NCBI RefSeq assembly: GCF_013149295.1
Contig: NZ_JABGCB010000014.1
Location: forward strand, 80,232 to 144,231
Direction: 5' to 3'
DNA: 64,000 bases
DNA from: Novosphingobium sp. SG751A
GTDB taxonomy: Bacteria; Pseudomonadota; Alphaproteobacteria; Sphingomonadales; Sphingomonadaceae
Part shown: in pieces, positions 42,549-51,708 of the stretch
Numbering within the stretch: position 1 is the first letter of the stretch
Layout: each line of letters opens with the position of its first letter
Made by a program: the position numbers and the translations under genes
The notes under the pieces: generated by a model
What the model was told of the DNA's origin: nothing
What the model saw: the letters and a program-made list of their open reading frames with translations, nothing else
The model's database searches: none

Positions 42549-45500
42549 ATGCTTGGCGCGCGGGTGCTGGTTCTGGCGGTCATGCTTTATCTGGGCGCGC
42601 TGGCCTGGGTGGGCTGGCGCGCGGACCGGCTTTCGGGGCGCGAGGATCGCCGCTGGGGGGGCCTGCGCTATGGCCTGTCGCTGGCCACGCTCTGTTCGGC
42701 ATGGACCTATTTCGGCGCGGTGGGCGATGCCAGCGGGGGCAGCTGGCTGTTTGTCGCCAATGCGCTGGGGCCGGTGCTGGCGCTGACGGTGTTTGCGCCG
42801 GTGTGGCGCCGCATCGCGGTGCTGGCCAAGCAGGAGAACGTCGGCTCGCTGGCCGATTTCCTCGCCGCGCGCTTTGGCAAGAGCCGCCCGCTGGGCATTG
42901 TCGTGACGCTGGTGGCAACGCTGGGCACGCTGCCCTATATCGCGCTGCAACTTGCGGTGTTGCGACAGGTGTGGGCCTATGCCGCAGGGCATGACAGCAC
43001 GGCCAGCGTGACGGCATGGCCGCTGTTTCTGGCGCTGGTGGCGATGACCATCGTGTTCGGCACGCGCTCGCCCAATCTGACGCGCCACGCGCGCGGCTTT
43101 GTCAGCATGATCGCGGTGGAATCGCTGGTGAAGCTTTCGGGCCTGATCGCGGTGGCCGGTTTCTGCCTATGGTCGCTGGGCGGGATGCGGCCTCTTGCGC
43201 ATCTCCCACCTTTCGCGGGCGGCTCGCTTTCCACCTTCCTCATCCTCACTTTCCTTTGCACCGTCACCAGCTTTACCCTGCCGCGCCAGTTCCACCTTGG
43301 CTTTGTCGCGCTGGAGCGGACCGAGGATATTGCCGGCGCGCGCTGGAGCGTGCCGGCCTATTTCGGCCTCTGGGTGCTGGCCACGATGGTGATTGCGGGG
43401 GGCATCCGCGGCGGGCTGGGCGTGGGCGGGGTCAGCCCCTATCTGCAAATGCTGGCCATGCCCGCCGCGCGGGGGGATTACGGCATTGCGCTGCTGGCAT
43501 GGCTGGGCGGGGTGTCGGCGGGCGGGGCGATGGTGGTGGTCGAACTGACCGCGATTTCGGCCATGGTGTCGAACGAGATCGTGCTGCCGCTGCTGCACGG
43601 GCGGCTGCGCGAAAGATTGCTGATGCGGCCCGATCACGACGGCGTGGGGGGCGAGATCCTGCTGGTGCGGCGCATCACTGTGGTGGCGGTCGCGCTGATG
43701 GCATGGGCCTATTACATCGGGGTCAAGAGCATCGAGGGGCCGACCGAACTGGGCCTGACCGCGCTGACCGCCTTTGCGCAATTGGTGCCGCCGCTGATCG
43801 GGGGGATATACTGGCGGCGGGGTCATGCAAATGGCGCGCTGGCGGGGGTATGCGCGGGGGTGGCGGTCTGGACGGTGGCGATTGCTGCGCCTGCTTTCTT
43901 TGCTCCGCCCGATATGGGGGCTGATGTCTGGATGGCCCTGCCTTGGGAAATTGGGCGGGGAGGGCTGGCGCGCTGGGCCATCCTGCTCAGTCTGGTGGTC
44001 AATATCGCCTGTTATGTCGGCTTTTCGCTGCTGGCCCGCCCGCGCCTGATCGACCTGATACAGGCCGGCAGTTTCGTGGCCGCCGGCGATCCCGCGCGCG
44101 ATTCGGGGCGTCTGGCGATTGATGCCAGCCTTGGCGATCTGCGCCGCCTGCTCCGGCAATTTCTGGGCGAGGAGGAGGCGGGGCGGGCGGTGCTGGACAT
44201 TGCCATGGCGGCGCGGCGCGGGGCGATAGGCGATGATCAGCCCGTTTCGCCCAACATGGTCCGCGCGGCTGAAAGGGTGCTGGCGGGCGTGATCGGGGCG
44301 CCATCGGCGCGCAATGTGGTGGCCATCGCGCTGGCCTCGGGCGAGCGCGATGCGACCGAGATCGGACGCCTGCTGGACGAGGCGGGCCATGCCGTTCATT
44401 TCAGCCGCGAATTGTTGCAGACCACGCTGGAAAGCCTGCCCCAAGGGGTCTGCGTGGTCGATGACGGGGCGCGGGTGGTGGCGTGGAATGCGCGCTTCTT
44501 CGCGCTGCTGGGGCTGACGGGGCAGGGGATGGACCATCAGGGGCTGCATATGGGCCGCTCGCTGGAGGATGCGCTGGTGCAGGCGGGAGAGGCGGCGATG
44601 GTGGCCACCGGATGGCGCGCGGCGCAGGCCACCGGCAAGGCGCTGGCGCAGGAACTTGCGCTGGGCGACGGGCGCGTGGTCAGCCTTGCCGGGCGGGCGC
44701 TGGCGGGGGGTGATTACCTGCTGATCCTGACCGACATCACCGAGCAGAAACAGGCCGAACAGATGCTGGAAAGCCGGGTCGAGGAGCGCACTTCCGCGCT
44801 GAACGAGGCGCGCAGGCAGGCCGAGCAGGCATCAGGCTCGCAAAGGCGCTTTGTCGCGGCGGCCAGCCATGATCTGGTGCAACCGATGCATGCCGCGCGC
44901 CTGTTTATCGGCAATGCGCTGCTGTCGGTCGACGATCCCGAGCAGCGCGATCTGCTGACCAAGGCCGATCAGGCGGTCGAGGGTGCGCATCGCCTGCTTC
45001 ACGCGCTGCTCAAACTCTCTCAGCTCGAACTGGGCGCGTTGCGGCCCCAGCCGCAGCCGGTCGATGCCGGGGCCTTGCTGCTCTCGCTGGGCGCCGAGTT
45101 TGAGCCGATGGCCAAGGCCCGCCATTTGCAGCTGGTGATCCTGCCCACCGCGCGCTGGATCAGGACCGACCGTGATCTGCTGCGCTCGATTCTGCAAAAT
45201 CTGATCGTCAATGCGCTGCGCTATACGCCCCGTGGCCGCGTGGTGGTGCTGGCGCGGGTGCGCGGCGATCATCTGCGGCTAGAGGTGCGCGACAGCGGCG
45301 TTGGCATTGCCGATGAGCAATTGCCCGCCGCCTTCCGCGAATTCACCCGCCTGGCCCAGGGTCAGGATATGGCCGAGGGCGCGGGGCTGGGCCTGTCCAT
45401 CGTGGCGCGCATCGCGCAGGCGCTGGGCCATGGGGTCGAGGTGGCATCGCGGCCCGGACGGGGCAGCACCTTTGCCGTCAGCGTGCCCCTGACCGCGCCC

Positions 45501-45911
45501 GCGCCGCGCCTTGCCCCCGCGCCCGCGCCCGCCTTTGACCTTGGCGGGATGAGCGTGCTGTGCCTTGACGATGACGAGGATGTGCTGGCGGGCACCAGCG
45601 CGCTGATCGCCCGCTGGGGCGCGATGGTCACGCCTTGCGCCAGCATCGCCGCCGTGCCGGGCGAAGGGCGGTGGGATGTGGCGATTGCCGATTACAAGCT
45701 GGGAGCCAGCAAAAGCGATGGCGACGGGCTGAGCCTGCTGCGCGCCATCGCGGACCGTTGCGGCGCGCGCATCCTGATGACCGCCACGCCCGAACCCGGC
45801 TGGGCCGAGACGCTCCCGCGTGAGGATATTCACCTGATGGCCAAGCCCTTGCCGCCGCTGGCCCTGCGCAGCCTGCTGGGCCGCGAGCGAGAACGGCTAA
45901 TCTCTGGCTAG
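42549..45911 (+). CDS. Transporter-domain hybrid sensor histidine kinase (CrbS-like)
   Basis: A 1120-residue sensor. Residues 1-500 are a sodium:solute symporter (SLC5-like) domain with about 13 membrane segments. About 503-600 resembles the STAC linker domain, 625-735 is a PAS domain (LESLPQGVCVVDDGARVVAWN), and a coiled coil leads to the dimerisation domain with phospho-acceptor His774 in ASHDLVQP. A HATPase domain (about 870-985) has DSGVGI and GAGLGLSI. The C-terminal receiver (about 1000-1118) has Asp1048 in IADYKLG and Lys in LMAKPLPP. This order matches CrbS/CbrA-type kinases, several of which respond to acetate or amino acids. It overlaps the convergent response regulator by 15 bases. 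Confidence 0.92.
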   Translation: MLGARVLVLAVMLYLGALAWVGWRADRLSGREDRRWGGLRYGLSLATLCSAWTYFGAVGDASGGSWLFVANALGPVLALTVFAPVWRRIAVLAKQENVGSLADFLAARFGKSRPLGIVVTLVATLGTLPYIALQLAVLRQVWAYAAGHDSTASVTAWPLFLALVAMTIVFGTRSPNLTRHARGFVSMIAVESLVKLSGLIAVAGFCLWSLGGMRPLAHLPPFAGGSLSTFLILTFLCTVTSFTLPRQFHLGFVALERTEDIAGARWSVPAYFGLWVLATMVIAGGIRGGLGVGGVSPYLQMLAMPAARGDYGIALLAWLGGVSAGGAMVVVELTAISAMVSNEIVLPLLHGRLRERLLMRPDHDGVGGEILLVRRITVVAVALMAWAYYIGVKSIEGPTELGLTALTAFAQLVPPLIGGIYWRRGHANGALAGVCAGVAVWTVAIAAPAFFAPPDMGADVWMALPWEIGRGGLARWAILLSLVVNIACYVGFSLLARPRLIDLIQAGSFVAAGDPARDSGRLAIDASLGDLRRLLRQFLGEEEAGRAVLDIAMAARRGAIGDDQPVSPNMVRAAERVLAGVIGAPSARNVVAIALASGERDATEIGRLLDEAGHAVHFSRELLQTTLESLPQGVCVVDDGARVVAWNARFFALLGLTGQGMDHQGLHMGRSLEDALVQAGEAAMVATGWRAAQATGKALAQELALGDGRVVSLAGRALAGGDYLLILTDITEQKQAEQMLESRVEERTSALNEARRQAEQASGSQRRFVAAASHDLVQPMHAARLFIGNALLSVDDPEQRDLLTKADQAVEGAHRLLHALLKLSQLELGALRPQPQPVDAGALLLSLGAEFEPMAKARHLQLVILPTARWIRTDRDLLRSILQNLIVNALRYTPRGRVVVLARVRGDHLRLEVRDSGVGIADEQLPAAFREFTRLAQGQDMAEGAGLGLSIVARIAQALGHGVEVASRPGRGSTFAVSVPLTAPAPRLAPAPAPAFDLGGMSVLCLDDDEDVLAGTSALIARWGAMVTPCASIAAVPGEGRWDVAIADYKLGASKSDGDGLSLLRAIADRCGARILMTATPEPGWAETLPREDIHLMAKPLPPLALRSLLGRERERLISG

Positions 45912-46475
45912 CGTGAGCAATTGCGCCCGCGTCTGCACCCCCATCTTGCGGAAAATTCCGGTCAGATGATATTTCACGGTCGCCTCGCTGATGCCCATTT
46001 CAAAGGCGATCTGCTTGTTCATCAATCCGCGATGCACGCCTTCAACAATGCGCGCCTGCGCCGCAGTCAACGGTTCGCGGCCATGGTCCGGCCCGGTTTC
46101 GGTGAACCATTCCGCCCCGGCCAGCAGCGTTTCAATCGCGGCGGCCAGTTCCTCGACGCTGGCGGCTTTCGAGATAAAGCCCGATGCGCCGCAGGCCTGC
46201 GCGGTCTGAACCGTTTCATGGTCGTCGCTGGCCGAAACAATCGCCACCGTGGCGGCGGGTGCCTGCGCCTTTAATCCCAGCAGGCCTGAAATCCCATGGC
46301 TGTCGGGCAATTTCAGGTCGAGCAGCACCAGCGCATCCTCGCCCGCGCCTAATGCCGCGCGTGCCTCGCCCAGTGTATCGTAATGTTCGACGCTGTGTTC
46401 GGGGGCGATCTGGCGCACCGTGGCCGCCAGCGCCTGTCGGAACAGGGGGTGGTCATCCACCAGCAGCACGCGCAT
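45897..46475 (-). CDS. LuxR-type response regulator, probable partner of the hybrid kinase
   Basis: A 192-residue NarL/LuxR-type regulator. The receiver domain has VDDHPLFR at residues 6-13, phospho-acceptor Asp53 in LLDLKLPDSHG, the switch serine in IVSASDD and Lys in FISKAAS. The C-terminal helix-turn-helix reads LTAAQARIVEGVHRGLMNKQIA, then SEATVKYHLTGIF. The frame begins at 46493, but AGGAG falls between that ATG and the one at 46475, so 46475 is chosen. Tail-to-tail overlap with the CrbS-like kinase suggests a CrbS/CrbR-like pair that controls carbon-source genes, perhaps including the divergent tannase. Confidence 0.9.
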   Translation of the reverse strand: MRVLLVDDHPLFRQALAATVRQIAPEHSVEHYDTLGEARAALGAGEDALVLLDLKLPDSHGISGLLGLKAQAPAATVAIVSASDDHETVQTAQACGASGFISKAASVEELAAAIETLLAGAEWFTETGPDHGREPLTAAQARIVEGVHRGLMNKQIAFEMGISEATVKYHLTGIFRKMGVQTRAQLLTLARD

Positions 46476-46497
46476 TTTTCGCTCTCCTCTCATACGG

Positions 46498-46517
46498 GCA
46501 CGGGTTTAAACCCGTGC
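46498..46517. promoter_or_regulatory. 20-bp perfect palindrome between regulator and tannase genes
   Basis: GCACGGGTTTAAACCCGTGC is a perfect palindrome 23 bases before the response regulator start, in the 143-bp divergent gap to the tannase gene. Its design (GGGT-yTAr-ACCC core with GC-rich flanks) is shared with the palindrome at 29691-29710. An operator or RNA hairpin role is open. Confidence 0.5.
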
Positions 46518-46618
46518 GGGCGCGGCGCCAAGGGCAGCCCGGCTCGACCAACGTCTAGGCGCAAGGGGACGCATAGGCCACTAACGCTGGCATGGGGGAT
46601 GACGGAAAGGAAGCAAAG

Positions 46619-48322
46619 ATGCTGCGAAGGCTTTTATGGGCTTTCACGATTGTGGCGGTGTGGATGGGCATGGTCCCGGCGGCGCAGGCGGCCAATGGGC
46701 CGGGCGCGATGGCCAATCTGGCCCCGGTCGCGCCGGTCATGGCCTGCGCCGGCCTGGCAGCGATTGATCTGTCGGGGGCGACGGGGGCGAAAACCGATCT
46801 GGCCGCCAATGAAGTGGGCGGTGCCAAGCCCTATTGCCGTGTGACCGGCACCATCGCGCCTGCGATCCAATTCGAGGTGCGTCTGCCGCTGGCGGGCTGG
46901 ACCCAGCGCTATCTGCAGACCGGCTGCGGCGGGCTTTGCGGCAATCTGCGCATTGATGCGGGCAAGGCCGAGAGCTGCACCCCGGTTACCGATGGCACCA
47001 TCGTTCTGGCCAGCACCGATATGGGCCATTCGGGCATGGGCGGTGCATGGGGCGAAAGCGCGCAGGCCCGCGAGGATTTCGCCCATCGCGGCGTGCATCT
47101 GACCGCGCTGGCGGCCAAGGGGCTGATCCGCGCCTTTTACGGTCAGGCGCCGCGCTATGCCTATTTCTCGGGCTGTTCGGACGGCGGGCGCGAGGCCTTG
47201 ATGGAGGCGCAGCGCTATCCGCAGGATTTCGACGGGATTGCGGCGGGCGCTCCGGCGCTCAATTTCACGGTGCAGAATTCCTTCCACCATGGCTGGCTGG
47301 CCAAGGTGAACACGGGCGCGGATGGCAAGGCGGTGCTGCTGGCCGATGATACCAAGGCGCTGCATGCGCTGGCGCTGAGCGCTTGCGACGCGATGGACGG
47401 GCTGGCCGATGGACAGATCACCGATCCGCGCGCCTGCCGCGTCAATCCGGCGCAGATCCTGTGCAAGGGCGCCTATGAGGCGGGCAAATGTCTGACACCG
47501 GCCAAGGCCGAGGCCGCGCGCCTCATCTATCAGGGCGCGCGCACGGCGGATGGCAAGGCGCTGGAGGTTGGCCCCCTGATGCCGGGCAGCGAGGAGGAAT
47601 GGGTGGGCGTTTTCGTGCCGCGCACCCCCGACGGCATGATCGGCAGCGCGCATTTCGCCGATGATACGATCAACCATCTGCTCTTCACCCCCAATCCGGC
47701 CACACCCTTTACGCCCCAGAGCTTCCCCTTTACCGAGGCGATGTATCGCGCCGAAGAACCGGCCCGTGCGCTTTACAGCGCCGACAATCCCGACCTCTCC
47801 GCCTTCAATGCGCGGGGCGGGCGGCTGATCCTGTGGCATGGCTGGGCCGATCCGCATATCAGCCCCTTGAACACCATCGACTATTTCGAACGCGTCGGTG
47901 CAAAACTGGGCAAGGGGCCGCGCGATGGTTTCGTCCGCATGTTCCTGTTCCCCGGCATGGGCCATTGTTCGGGCGGCGACGGGCCGAGCGAATTTCCGCT
48001 GCTGGCCGATCTGATGGCATGGGTTGAGGGCGGCGAGGCCCCCCAGGCGATGATTGCCCACCGCGCGGGGCAAACCGCCGAGGGCGCGCCCGTGGGCATC
48101 AGCGGCGGGGCCAAGCCTGCGGCGGATGGCCCGCCTCCGGGCATGTTCCCCCCGCGCAAACTGCTGCCCCCGCGCAGCCGCCCGGTCTATGCCTATCCGC
48201 AGGTGGCGGCCTATAAGGGCGCAGGCCCGGTGGACGAAGCAGCCGGCTTTGCCGCTAAAACCCCGGCTCCGGTCAATGGCCCGATTGATGGCATTGCCGT
48301 ATGGATCGGGGCAGGGCGCTAA
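46619..48322 (+). CDS. Tannase/feruloyl esterase family protein
   Basis: A 567-residue secreted alpha/beta hydrolase of the tannase/feruloyl-esterase family, which cleaves gallate or hydroxycinnamate esters. A signal peptide ends near AQA (residue 24). The catalytic triad is visible: Ser187 in GCSDGGRE, Asp in HGWADPHISP and His in GMGHCSGG. The paired-Cys arrangement flanking the active site (CSDGG and GHCSGG) is the family CS-D-HC pattern. AAGGAAG precedes the ATG at 46619. Beside the quinate/shikimate genes, an ester such as chlorogenate or galloyl-quinate is a reasonable substrate; this is inference. Confidence 0.88.
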   Translation: MLRRLLWAFTIVAVWMGMVPAAQAANGPGAMANLAPVAPVMACAGLAAIDLSGATGAKTDLAANEVGGAKPYCRVTGTIAPAIQFEVRLPLAGWTQRYLQTGCGGLCGNLRIDAGKAESCTPVTDGTIVLASTDMGHSGMGGAWGESAQAREDFAHRGVHLTALAAKGLIRAFYGQAPRYAYFSGCSDGGREALMEAQRYPQDFDGIAAGAPALNFTVQNSFHHGWLAKVNTGADGKAVLLADDTKALHALALSACDAMDGLADGQITDPRACRVNPAQILCKGAYEAGKCLTPAKAEAARLIYQGARTADGKALEVGPLMPGSEEEWVGVFVPRTPDGMIGSAHFADDTINHLLFTPNPATPFTPQSFPFTEAMYRAEEPARALYSADNPDLSAFNARGGRLILWHGWADPHISPLNTIDYFERVGAKLGKGPRDGFVRMFLFPGMGHCSGGDGPSEFPLLADLMAWVEGGEAPQAMIAHRAGQTAEGAPVGISGGAKPAADGPPPGMFPPRKLLPPRSRPVYAYPQVAAYKGAGPVDEAAGFAAKTPAPVNGPIDGIAVWIGAGR

Positions 48323-48346
48323 AACCGACAGGGCGGCGGGGTGTTT

Positions 48347-50011
48347 CTATCCTGCCGCCGCTTGCGCGGCACGGTGGCCGAACACCATCGCCGGGCCAAG
48401 ATTGATCCCGCCCGCCGGATAATGCCCGCCCATGATGCTGGCCATATCGGCGCCTGCGGCAAACAGGCCCGCGATGGGCGATCCATCCTCGCGCAATACC
48501 CGCGCATCGGCATCGGTGCGCAATCCGGCAAAGCTGCCGAAGCTGCCCGGAATGACCTCGATGGCGTAAAACGGCCCTTGCTCGATGGCGGCTACATTGG
48601 GGTTGGGTTGGCGTTCTGGATCGCCCTGATAGCGGTTATAGGGCGACCAGCCCCGGCCGAACTGATCGTCGCGGCCTTCGCGCGCGCCCTTGTTATATTT
48701 GGTCACCGTTTGAGCCAGTTGCGGTGCGATGCCCAGTTTCGCGGCCAGCGCCTCAATCGTGGGCGCGCAGTGCAGATAGCCGCTCTTGATCCAATATCCC
48801 ATCGGCAGCGGGGCAGGGCGCACGATACCCAGACCCCAGCGGCGGATAAAGGCATGGTCGCAGATCATCCATGACCGTGCCGTCTCGCCATCGGGCGTGG
48901 CGGCCAGCAGCGCGCGGACATAATCGTGATAGCCGTTGGCCTCATTCACAAACCGCCGCCCATCGGCGCGCACGGCGATGACGCCGGGTTTGCCGCGCTC
49001 GATGATATGGGGGAAAATGCCGCGCGCGCCATCGCTCCATGTCACATGGCTGACCGGGCACCATGCGCCATTGGCGGCCAGATCATCGGCAAATGCCGCG
49101 CCCAGCGGCCGCGCCAGCGCCAGACCCGCGCCATCGGCCTCGGGCACGGCGAGCGTTTCGTGGTTTTCCGCATGGGGAAAATATTGCGCCCGCAGGGCCG
49201 CGCTGGCCGAGATACCGCCCGTGGCCAGCACCACCCCGCGCCGCGCATGGACCACCTCGCGCCCATGGGGCGTTTGCAGGATGGCGCCCGTCACGCGCCC
49301 GCCGCTCTCGATCAGTTCGACCGCAGGGCTGGACACCATCCACCGTGCCCCATGCCGGTCGGCCAGTTCAAACAGCCGCGCAATCAGCGCCACGCCGTTG
49401 AGCAAAGTCGTCGCCCGGCCATAACGCGCCATTTCCCAGCCATGGCGGATCAAACGTCGCGCCACATGGGCAAAGGCCGCCGGTTTGCGCGTGGCATTGA
49501 GGAAAGCGCCCAGATCCGGCCCAGCTTGAATCGGCATCCCCTGAAACGATGTTTCGCGCTTGGTAAGGCGCAGGAGGCCGAGTTTCTCGCCCAGCACGCT
49601 GGCGTCATAGGCGGCGGCGATCAGCGAGCGCCCGCCCGTCCCCGCGCCGGGCTGGTCGCCATAGATGTCGCAGATCCGGTTGCCCGCCTCGAACAGGAAG
49701 CCATGTTGGGTCAGGAAGGAGACCATCGCAGGCGCCGTGTCGATAAAGGCGTCGATGCGGGCCGGATCAAAGCGATTGCCCAGCACGGCGGCCAGATAAT
49801 CGCGCGGGGCCTCACGCGGCTCGGCAATGCCCGCCGCGACGGCCAGTTCATTGCGCGGTAGCCACATCCAGCCGCCCGACCACGCCGTCGTCCCGCCCAG
49901 CACCGGCGCGCGTTCTGCCACCACCACGTCGAGGCCCAGAACCGCCCCCGTCGCCGCTGCGCACAGCCCCGCCGCGCCCGAGCCGATGACCAGCAGATCG
50001 CATTCAGCCAT
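48347..50011 (-). CDS. FAD-dependent dehydrogenase, 3-ketosteroid-dehydrogenase/fumarate-reductase fold
   Basis: A 554-residue flavoprotein of the FAD_binding_2 family. The N-terminal FAD motif is VIGSGAAGLCAA, followed by ERAPVLGGTTAWSGGWMWLP near residues 34-53. The C-terminal segment GGHYPAGGINLGPAMVFG resembles KstD-like Delta1-dehydrogenases. Such enzymes desaturate ring ketones next to a carbonyl. No signal peptide. It is the last gene of a TetR-TIM barrel-flavoprotein operon with overlapping ends (8 bp with the TIM-barrel gene). In this setting it might act on a cyclohexanone or cyclohexenone from quinate or shikimate; the substrate is not known. The frame runs upstream; the ATG at 50011 opens the FAD motif. 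Confidence 0.85.
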   Translation of the reverse strand: MAECDLLVIGSGAAGLCAAATGAVLGLDVVVAERAPVLGGTTAWSGGWMWLPRNELAVAAGIAEPREAPRDYLAAVLGNRFDPARIDAFIDTAPAMVSFLTQHGFLFEAGNRICDIYGDQPGAGTGGRSLIAAAYDASVLGEKLGLLRLTKRETSFQGMPIQAGPDLGAFLNATRKPAAFAHVARRLIRHGWEMARYGRATTLLNGVALIARLFELADRHGARWMVSSPAVELIESGGRVTGAILQTPHGREVVHARRGVVLATGGISASAALRAQYFPHAENHETLAVPEADGAGLALARPLGAAFADDLAANGAWCPVSHVTWSDGARGIFPHIIERGKPGVIAVRADGRRFVNEANGYHDYVRALLAATPDGETARSWMICDHAFIRRWGLGIVRPAPLPMGYWIKSGYLHCAPTIEALAAKLGIAPQLAQTVTKYNKGAREGRDDQFGRGWSPYNRYQGDPERQPNPNVAAIEQGPFYAIEVIPGSFGSFAGLRTDADARVLREDGSPIAGLFAAGADMASIMGGHYPAGGINLGPAMVFGHRAAQAAAG

Positions 50012-50813
50012 TCTGGCCCGCCTTTTCCAGCACGCGGCGCATCGCCGTGATGGCCAGAGCGGCGCGTTCGCGCGGGCCAACGCCCTGCAAGCGCAAGCGA
50101 TCCGCCGGGATTTCCAGACTGATCGGTAGGGTGGGATAGCGTTGCAGGATGCCCGCCAGATCGACATCGCCCTCGCCGGGGAACAGGCGGTCGGCGCGGG
50201 CCTCGGTCAGGATAGCGTCCATATCGGGGGTCGGCCCGGCAATGTCGCAGAGCTGGAGGTAGGAAATCGCCGGATCGCCCGCCACCAGTTCATCGACCCG
50301 CCCGCCCGAGCGCACCAGATGGAAGGCGTCGATCAGCATGGCGACCCCGCGCAAGTCCTGCGTCCGCGCCCGGGCGGCGGCAAGATTGGGCGCATGGGTC
50401 CATGGCATGAATTCCAGCGCGACCACCGCGCCCGCGCCATCCGCAATCTCGCCCATGCGCGCCAGATTGTCGCGGCTGCGCCCCGCATCGGGGTCATTGT
50501 CGGCCACGAGGATGCGCTGCGCGCCTACGGCTGCGGCATAATCGGCAGTGGCGCGCACCTGATCCCAGTCGATCACGTCCGTCAGGCGCAGGATTTCCAC
50601 ATCCAGCACACCCACCCCTTCGCCATCGAGCGCGGCGCGGATTTCACCCGCCAGCGCGGCGTCGGCCATCATCGGCCAGTGCCGCTCCGTGGGCGTGGCC
50701 GCCACCGGGCGCAGGCCTACATGGGTATAGCCGCAGGCCGCCGCTATGCGGATCGTTTCGACCGGCCCCGCCTCCAGCACGGTGAGGGCGGCCAGCGAAA
50801 TGGCACGTGTCAT
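50004..50813 (-). CDS. Sugar phosphate isomerase/epimerase-like TIM-barrel protein
   Basis: A 269-residue xylose-isomerase-like (AP endonuclease family 2) TIM barrel. Acidic residues in the usual metal positions are visible: Glu in VALEFMPW, Asp in LIDAFHL, the YLQLCDIAG strand, and Glu in SLEIPAD. These suggest an active metal enzyme. Relatives include isomerases, epimerases and 3-dehydroshikimate dehydratases, so a role with the nearby quinate genes is possible but not shown. It overlaps TetR by four bases (ATGA) and the flavoprotein by eight. The ATG at 50813 is chosen over the longer frame. Confidence 0.82.
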   Translation of the reverse strand: MTRAISLAALTVLEAGPVETIRIAAACGYTHVGLRPVAATPTERHWPMMADAALAGEIRAALDGEGVGVLDVEILRLTDVIDWDQVRATADYAAAVGAQRILVADNDPDAGRSRDNLARMGEIADGAGAVVALEFMPWTHAPNLAAARARTQDLRGVAMLIDAFHLVRSGGRVDELVAGDPAISYLQLCDIAGPTPDMDAILTEARADRLFPGEGDVDLAGILQRYPTLPISLEIPADRLRLQGVGPRERAALAITAMRRVLEKAGQNG

Positions 50814-51454
50814 TTGAGGCACCTTTTCATCAGCGTCCGGATCACCTCGGCGCGGCGTTCTTCGACAAAGGCGGGGTTTTCGTAATCCACCGCGAAGATC
50901 GTGCCAAAGGTGTAGCGGTTGGAATGGAAGTGAAAGCACAGCGCGCTGAGCGACATATGCAGGTGGAGCGGGGTGGCATCATCGGCAAACATGCCCGCCT
51001 GTTTGCCCCGGTCAAGGATGCGGCGTGTGATGTCCAGCACCTTGGCGCGCTGAACCGTCTGATCGTCGGCGGCCAGATGGCTGCCCTGATCGAGGTTTTC
51101 CGACATGATGATGCGGATCACATGGGGGTTGGCGCGGTGCGTATCGAACGAAATGCCGATCAGCATTTCCAGCGCGGCGACCGGGTCCATCGCGTCATAA
51201 TCGACCGCCGTTTCGGCGCTGCGGAAATCGGCATAGGCCTTTTCCAGTACAGCGCGATACAGGCCTTCTTTACTGCCAAAGTAGTAGTAAATCATATGCT
51301 TGGAGGTTGCCGTGCGCGAGGCGATTTCCTCGACTCGGGCCCCGTGCAGGCCAACGCGGGCATATTCCTCGGTGGCCACCTGAAGGATGGCTTCGCGTGT
51401 TGCTTCGGCATCGCGCTGTTTGCGCTTTTTGCCATCTGATGGGGCGGGTTTCAT
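50810..51454 (-). CDS. TetR-family transcriptional regulator
   Basis: A 214-residue regulator with a TetR helix-turn-helix near residues 18-60: EATREAILQVATEEYARVG, then VEEIASRTATSKHMIYYYFGSKEGLYRAV. A helical ligand-binding C-terminal domain includes HVIRIIMSENLDQG. The ATG at 51454 has GGAGAG seven bases upstream; the TTG at 51469 and ATG at 51460 fit the ribosome site less well. It heads the operon with the TIM-barrel and flavoprotein genes and is divergent from the TonB receptor, so it probably controls both sides. Confidence 0.9.
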   Translation of the reverse strand: MKPAPSDGKKRKQRDAEATREAILQVATEEYARVGLHGARVEEIASRTATSKHMIYYYFGSKEGLYRAVLEKAYADFRSAETAVDYDAMDPVAALEMLIGISFDTHRANPHVIRIIMSENLDQGSHLAADDQTVQRAKVLDITRRILDRGKQAGMFADDATPLHLHMSLSALCFHFHSNRYTFGTIFAVDYENPAFVEERRAEVIRTLMKRCLK

Positions 51455-51523
51455 CGGCATTCTCTCCAAACCGTGGATTTATCTAGCCTCAAGCAATGCC
51501 GGATTGCAATAACATTCCAACCA

Positions 51524-51544
51524 GTATGTTTGTTGTTGACATAC
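51524..51544. promoter_or_regulatory. Candidate TetR operator and -35 box in the divergent promoter
   Basis: GTATGT (51524-51529) and ACATAC (51539-51544) form a perfect inverted pair with a 9-base spacer. A consensus TTGACA (51536-51541) lies inside the right half, and an imperfect ATAC...GTAT pair follows at 51541-51558. A repressor here would block the TonB receptor promoter. Confidence 0.45.
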
Positions 51545-51708
51545 CAAACGGTCCGTATAGAAAAGGATCGTCAAGTGGCTCGACCTAAGGCTAGTCGCCC
51601 ATCGGGGGGATTAGGCCTAGTCGGGCAAGGATGAGGATATCGGTGCGCCATGGGGGTGCGAGCCAAATGCTGGCCGCATCGGGGCGCCGTTAAACAGGGA
51701 GAGTGTGT

